DNA from: Magnetofaba australis IT-1
Lineage (GTDB): Bacteria > Pseudomonadota > Magnetococcia > Magnetococcales > Magnetococcaceae
Direction: 5' to 3'
Assembly: GCF_002109495.1 (NCBI RefSeq)
Contig: NZ_LVJN01000018.1
Coordinates: forward strand, 346,953 to 410,952
DNA: 64,000 nucleotides
A program made the translations under genes and the position numbers. The notes under the pieces were generated by a model. That model did not search any database and had not been told where the DNA came from. It worked only from the letters and a program-made list of their open reading frames with translations. Shown piece by piece: positions 60,405 through 64,000 of the stretch; within the stretch, counting starts at the first letter, position 1; every line of letters starts with the position of its first letter.

Positions 60405-62315
60405 TTACAGTTGTTTCATCAGCGCTTCATTGACGCGGACTTCAGCGCGTTCATGCAGGTCGCGCAGCAGATCTTCATACTGCTCCTGACCCAGGATCGC
60501 CGAAAGTTGGCGACGCATGGCGGTGCGTTGCGCTTCGGGCAGACGATCCTTTTCCTCCACCGGCAACACTTTGGTCAAATAGACCAGATTCAGTTTGCCG
60601 GCATCGCGCACAATCTCTGCGTGCAGCGGCGATTTGAGGGAGGTTTGGAATGCGGCGCGCCGCGCCGCTGCGCTGACGTCGCTTTTGAGATCGGTCATGA
60701 GAAAAGGCGCTGGAGTCGTCACGTGCGCCCCTTTGGGCAGGTTTGCCGTGGCCTCATCCCAGCTCTTGCCCTCGGAGAGGGCCTGTTTCACCCCAGTGAG
60801 CAGTTCCGTTGCGCTCTGTTCGTTCTGCTGCGCCATATAGGCTTGACTCACCTCATCGCGGATATCCGCCAACGGTTTGGGCTCCGGCTCTTTACGATCC
60901 AACACCTTCAGGATGAAGAATTTCCCCTCATCCACCTCAGTAACGGGGCTGAGCGCGCCGGTGGCGGTGTTAAAAGCGGCGGCGACGAATTTGGCCTGAC
61001 GTTCGATCTGTTCGGCTTTATCGTCGTTCATGCTCAGGTAATCGGTCTCTTTGAAGCGCAGATTGAGATCCTTGGCGATGGCCGCTAGGTCATCACTGGT
61101 GGCGGCGCGATCCTCCAGATCGATGCTGCGTTGATAGACCTTCTCAATGGCCTTGTCAGCAATCAGCTTTTCACGAATTTCCGCGCGGGATTTCTCCAGC
61201 GGTTTGACGGATTCATGCACGATGGCGTCGACTTTGATCAGATGCACGCCAAAGGGGGTGACCACGACGTCGGAGACGGCGCCTTGCTCCAGGCTGAACG
61301 CTGCCTCATCAAACGCTTTGACCATCATGCCACGACGGATCACGCCCAGGTCGCCGCCCTGTTGTGCGGTGATATCTTCCGAAGACTCCTTGGCCACCGT
61401 CTCAAAGCTCTCGCCTGCCAGGATGCGTTCTCGCAGCACTTGAGCTTTGGCGCTGGCGTCGGCTTCGGCGTTGGGATTCTCTTTGTCGAGCTTGACCAGA
61501 ATATGGCGCACGTGACGCGTTTCGGGCGTTTTGAACGCTGGCATATTCTCTTCATAATAAGCGGCGATCTCATCATCCGTGACGGTGATGTCATCGCGCA
61601 CGCTGTGTTCATCGATGAGAGTGTAGGCCAGCTTCACACGCACCGGCGTCATGTATTGCGCTTGATGCGATTTGTAGAACGCCTCCAGGCTCTTATCATC
61701 AGGAGCGCTGGGTGGCTCCATGGCGTCGGGATCAATGGTAAGCAGCGCGATCTGACGTTTCTCAAGCGTCAACGCTTCGAGATCATCGAGCAGCAGGTCC
61801 GGCGTATGGATCGCAGTGGTCAGGGCGGATTGGAGCTGATCCAGCATTAAGGCCTCAAGCGTGCTGCTCTCATAGCTTTTGGGGGTCATGCCAAAGCTGC
61901 GCAAAGCGGCTTTATACTGCGTCGGGTCGAAGCGGCCATCGACTTGAAAGGCAGGGGTGTTGGCGATGTGCTCCTGCAACGCATCCGGCGAGATCGCCAA
62001 CCGCAGGTCATTGGCCAGCGCCAGCATCAAGCCGCGTTCGATGGTGTTGCGCAGCGCAATCATACGCGCTCTGCTCTCAAGCGCCTGAGCGGGGATCATG
62101 CCGCCAGAGCGTTCGCGCAGCTGGCGTGTCTGCGCCTCGATTTCGCGGCGCAGCGTCATCGGCGAAACCTCTTGCCCATTGACTACGACTGCGGCGTCAC
62201 GGCTGGGTCCGACGGATGCGTAATCGCCAAAAAATGCGGCGAAGGTGAAGGCCAGAAAGATCAACAGACCTTTCATTACCCAAGATTGGGCGGCGACGCG
62301 CATAATATTGAGCAT
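60405..62315 (-). CDS. ppiD: Peptidyl-prolyl cis-trans isomerase D, SurA-N type periplasmic chaperone
   Basis: A 636-residue PpiD, an inner-membrane-anchored folding helper that meets proteins leaving the SecYEG channel. The N-terminus has a membrane helix (WVMKGLLIFLAFTFAAFFG, about 13-31), then a SurA_N-type chaperone domain (VVVNGQEVSPMTLRREIEAQ...), a parvulin-like domain with RHVLVKLDKENPNAEA and GGDLGVIRRGMMV-like segments (HILVKLD, LGVIRRGMMVKAF), and a C-terminal helical part. The start at 62315 begins MLNIMRV and is preceded by AGGAGC; the longer frame is unsupported. The catalytic status of its parvulin domain is unclear. Confidence 0.92.
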   Translation of the reverse strand: MLNIMRVAAQSWVMKGLLIFLAFTFAAFFGDYASVGPSRDAAVVVNGQEVSPMTLRREIEAQTRQLRERSGGMIPAQALESRARMIALRNTIERGLMLALANDLRLAISPDALQEHIANTPAFQVDGRFDPTQYKAALRSFGMTPKSYESSTLEALMLDQLQSALTTAIHTPDLLLDDLEALTLEKRQIALLTIDPDAMEPPSAPDDKSLEAFYKSHQAQYMTPVRVKLAYTLIDEHSVRDDITVTDDEIAAYYEENMPAFKTPETRHVRHILVKLDKENPNAEADASAKAQVLRERILAGESFETVAKESSEDITAQQGGDLGVIRRGMMVKAFDEAAFSLEQGAVSDVVVTPFGVHLIKVDAIVHESVKPLEKSRAEIREKLIADKAIEKVYQRSIDLEDRAATSDDLAAIAKDLNLRFKETDYLSMNDDKAEQIERQAKFVAAAFNTATGALSPVTEVDEGKFFILKVLDRKEPEPKPLADIRDEVSQAYMAQQNEQSATELLTGVKQALSEGKSWDEATANLPKGAHVTTPAPFLMTDLKSDVSAAARRAAFQTSLKSPLHAEIVRDAGKLNLVYLTKVLPVEEKDRLPEAQRTAMRRQLSAILGQEQYEDLLRDLHERAEVRVNEALMKQL

Positions 62316-62679
62316 AGGAAACGAGCTCCTGAGCAACGGCGGTGTGACGCGGTCAAAGGTCGCCTGCGAGGGCGACACTGTAGGATAAATGGCGTACTCT
62401 AAACAGGGGAGAGGGGGAATTCAACGGTCAGCGAGCGTGACCACAGGGAGAATTCTGATTGCGGGGGCGGTGAAAAACATCGTTGATGGTTGACTTGATT
62501 TTTTTTTCTCTTATCTTAATTTGGCCGATTTCAGAATCACTCCCGTCGTGAGTGCATGTGTTTCCCAGCTGGGGAAGATGTAGGCCAGCTTTTTTGGGCG
62601 CATCTGGAAATCGGATCTCAATGTCGATCCAAATCGTGTTGACTCAGACACTTGCTGATCACTAACGGGGGGCCGTTCC
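62316..62679. other. Divergent control region between ppiD and tpiA
   Basis: About 364 bases with no gene. It must hold promoters for both sides. A T9 run at 62500-62508 stands alone without a stem, and the stretch 62509-62680 is AT-rich at first, as a promoter would be. I see no specific operator. Confidence 0.5.
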
Positions 62680-63459
62680 ATGGGACGTCGGACGCTAATT
62701 GCGGGTAACTGGAAAATGAATGGCCTGTTGGAGACCGCCCAGGAGTTGGCGGGCGCGATCCAAACCGGGTTGACCGAGCGCGAAGAGAAGCGGGTGGTTT
62801 GCGAAGTGCTGATCTGTCCGCCGTTCACCGCTTTGTCGGCGCTGCATCAGCAGTTGGGCGAATCTTCGTTGAAGTTGGGCGCCCAGGATATGGCGGTGGA
62901 GTCCAGCGGCGCCTATACCGGAGAAGTCTCCGGTTTGATGCTGCGCAATGTGGGCTGCCGCTATGTGATTCTGGGGCACTCTGAGCGTCGTTCATATTAT
63001 GGCGAAACAGACGAAGTGGTGGCCGCCAAGACCGCCTCGGCGTACCGCGATGGCCTTACCCCCATTGTGTGTGTGGGCGAAACCCTGGAAGAGCGCGAAG
63101 CGGGCAAAACCCTGGAGGTGATCGACCGTCAGGTTAACGCCATGCTGCCCAGCCTGCCGGAGACGGACTCCAAGCGTCAAACGCTGGTGATCGCCTATGA
63201 ACCGGTATGGGCCATCGGCACCGGTAAGGTCGCCACCACGGAACAGGCGCAGGAGGTGCACGCGCACATCCGCGCGCAACTGGCCAAAGCGTTGGGTGAC
63301 GCCACCGCCGGTAAGATCCGCATCCTCTATGGCGGCTCCATGAAGCCCGGCAACGCCAAAGAGCTGCTGGCGCAAACCGATATCGACGGCGGCCTCATCG
63401 GTGGAGCAGCCTTGAACGCCAATGACTTTTTGGCTATAGTCGATTCTTTGCCCAACTGA
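62680..63459 (+). CDS. tpiA: Triosephosphate isomerase
   Basis: A complete 259-residue triosephosphate isomerase, which interconverts dihydroxyacetone phosphate and glyceraldehyde 3-phosphate. The substrate-binding AGNWKMNG is at residues 8-15, the catalytic His is in LGHSERR near 96-102, and the catalytic Glu is in IAYEPVWAIGTG near 168-179, followed by the phosphate-binding YGGSMKP. The start at 62680 matches the family N-terminus MGRRTLIAGNWKMN; a short GGGG site precedes it. It lies 99 bases before secG, an arrangement (tpiA-secG) common in proteobacteria. Confidence 0.98.
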   Translation: MGRRTLIAGNWKMNGLLETAQELAGAIQTGLTEREEKRVVCEVLICPPFTALSALHQQLGESSLKLGAQDMAVESSGAYTGEVSGLMLRNVGCRYVILGHSERRSYYGETDEVVAAKTASAYRDGLTPIVCVGETLEEREAGKTLEVIDRQVNAMLPSLPETDSKRQTLVIAYEPVWAIGTGKVATTEQAQEVHAHIRAQLAKALGDATAGKIRILYGGSMKPGNAKELLAQTDIDGGLIGGAALNANDFLAIVDSLPN

Positions 63460-63558
63460 GCGATCAGCGCGCGCACTGTTTATTGCGTGTCATTGAGCAA
63501 GCCAGAGCAGCGCCAGCTGTTGCTCTGTTCACCCACTCTGTAAGGATTTAGGCGTTCC

Positions 63559-63948
63559 ATGTCTCTGATTATTACCGCCATTCACGTCCTGGCGGCCCTG
63601 GCTCTGATTGGCGTGGTGTTGTTGCAAAAAGGTAGCGGCGCGGATATGGGCGCAGCATTTGGCGGCAGCTCACAGAATGTTTTTGGCGCTCAGGGTTCCG
63701 GCAGCTTTTTGGGCAAACTGACTGCGGGTCTGGCGGGGCTGTTCATGCTCACTAGTCTGACGCTGGCGTTTTTTACCACCCAAGAGGGCGCAGGCGTCTC
63801 AGTGATGGATCAAGGCGTCGCTGTCGAACAGCCTGCAGATGCGCCCACAGCGGCTGATCCCTCAGCGGACGTCGCGCCCATTCCCGCCAAACAGGCGGAG
63901 CCTATGGCGGAGTCGAGTGGCGCTAAGCCGGTGCCTGTGGGCGACTAA
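63559..63948 (+). CDS. secG: Preprotein translocase subunit SecG
   Basis: A 129-residue SecG, the small subunit of the SecYEG translocon in the inner membrane. Two membrane helices (about 4-22 and 50-70) frame the conserved LLQKGSGADMGAAFGGSSQ...VFGAQGSGSFLGKLTAGLA. The C-terminal 50 residues are Ala/Pro/Glu-rich and disordered, longer than in E. coli. It begins after GTAAGGATTTAGGCGTTCC and follows tpiA. The remaining 52 bases of the window contain no recognisable gene; a tRNA often follows secG but none is visible. Confidence 0.96.
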   Translation: MSLIITAIHVLAALALIGVVLLQKGSGADMGAAFGGSSQNVFGAQGSGSFLGKLTAGLAGLFMLTSLTLAFFTTQEGAGVSVMDQGVAVEQPADAPTAADPSADVAPIPAKQAEPMAESSGAKPVPVGD

Positions 63949-64000
63949 GTCGCTTTAACGCCGCTTACGAAGTTGACCTCAGCAAACAAAAACGCCTGCC

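Noticed and set aside
62496..62520. T-rich stretch before tpiA as a rho-independent terminator
   Set aside because: No stem precedes the T run, so it is more likely part of an AT-rich promoter region.

Overview
The window is 64 kb of GC-rich (about 60%) proteobacterial chromosome, densely coded on both strands, with no rRNA, tRNA, CRISPR array or prophage that I can recognise. The most telling genes are dsrA, dsrB and dsrL, the core of the reverse (oxidative) dissimilatory sulfite reductase pathway. Beside a PPi-type phosphofructokinase, an RNase E with an acidic insertion in its S1 domain, a Cbp3-type ubiquinol-cytochrome c chaperone and many multi-domain signalling proteins, they point to a sulfur-oxidising proteobacterium. 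A relative of the magnetotactic Magnetococcales would fit, but that placement is inference; no magnetosome gene is present.

Layout. 1-585: end of a TauE/SafE-type permease. 586-1082: tandem copies of a hairpin-rich repeat. 1083-9102: minus-strand alpha/beta hydrolase lipoprotein, PilZ protein, aminopeptidase N and a 1.29-kaa FAD/Fe-S/CCG dehydrogenase. 9583-13941: plus-strand cluster of an unknown protein, a GMC oxidoreductase, a VioB-like ferritin-fold protein and an EEP-fold hydrolase. 14336-21146: minus-strand set containing a purine nucleoside/methylthioinosine phosphorylase, an MTA/SAH deaminase, a degenerate CHAT-NTPase-TPR protein and PPi-phosphofructokinase. 21234-25828: BamE-like lipoprotein, Cbp3-type chaperone, pgk, a glycosyltransferase, a small unknown protein and a Lon-N protein. 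26057-33186: signalling block with a triple-receiver cyclase-like protein, a hybrid histidine kinase and a PhoB/PhoR-type pair. 33730-38564: rne, rluC and a HAD phosphatase. 38564-40376: another hairpin repeat interrupted by an IS110-family (IS1111-group) element. 40517-44652: DUF4405-type membrane protein, small proteins, YdjM-like protein and two AmmeMemoRadiSam proteins. 44803-48945: yejA, yejB and a DisA_N/DAC-like protein. 49462-54709: dsrA-dsrB-dsrL-copD-like-unknown. 54791-59133: leuC-leuD-leuB-asd. 59296-63948: zinc ribbon, methyltransferase, PpiD, tpiA and secG.

Functional links. The phosphorylase and deaminase together can return 5-methylthioadenosine, via methylthioinosine, to hypoxanthine and methylthioribose-1-phosphate. 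pgk, tpiA and PPi-phosphofructokinase cover central carbon metabolism. The dsr genes would oxidise stored or carrier-bound sulfur to sulfite, with DsrL passing electrons to NAD(P); dsrC, dsrEFH and dsrMKJOP must lie elsewhere. leuCDB and asd serve leucine and the aspartate amino-acid family.

The most unusual items are: (i) a modular family of interspersed hairpin repeats, one copy split by an IS1111-group element with a 13-mer end motif present five times; (ii) the CHAT-like/STAND-like protein inside a nucleoside-salvage gene set; (iii) the GMC/ferritin-like/EEP cluster of unknown product; (iv) a DAC-domain protein with an altered RHR motif; (v) two uncharacterised genes following dsrL.
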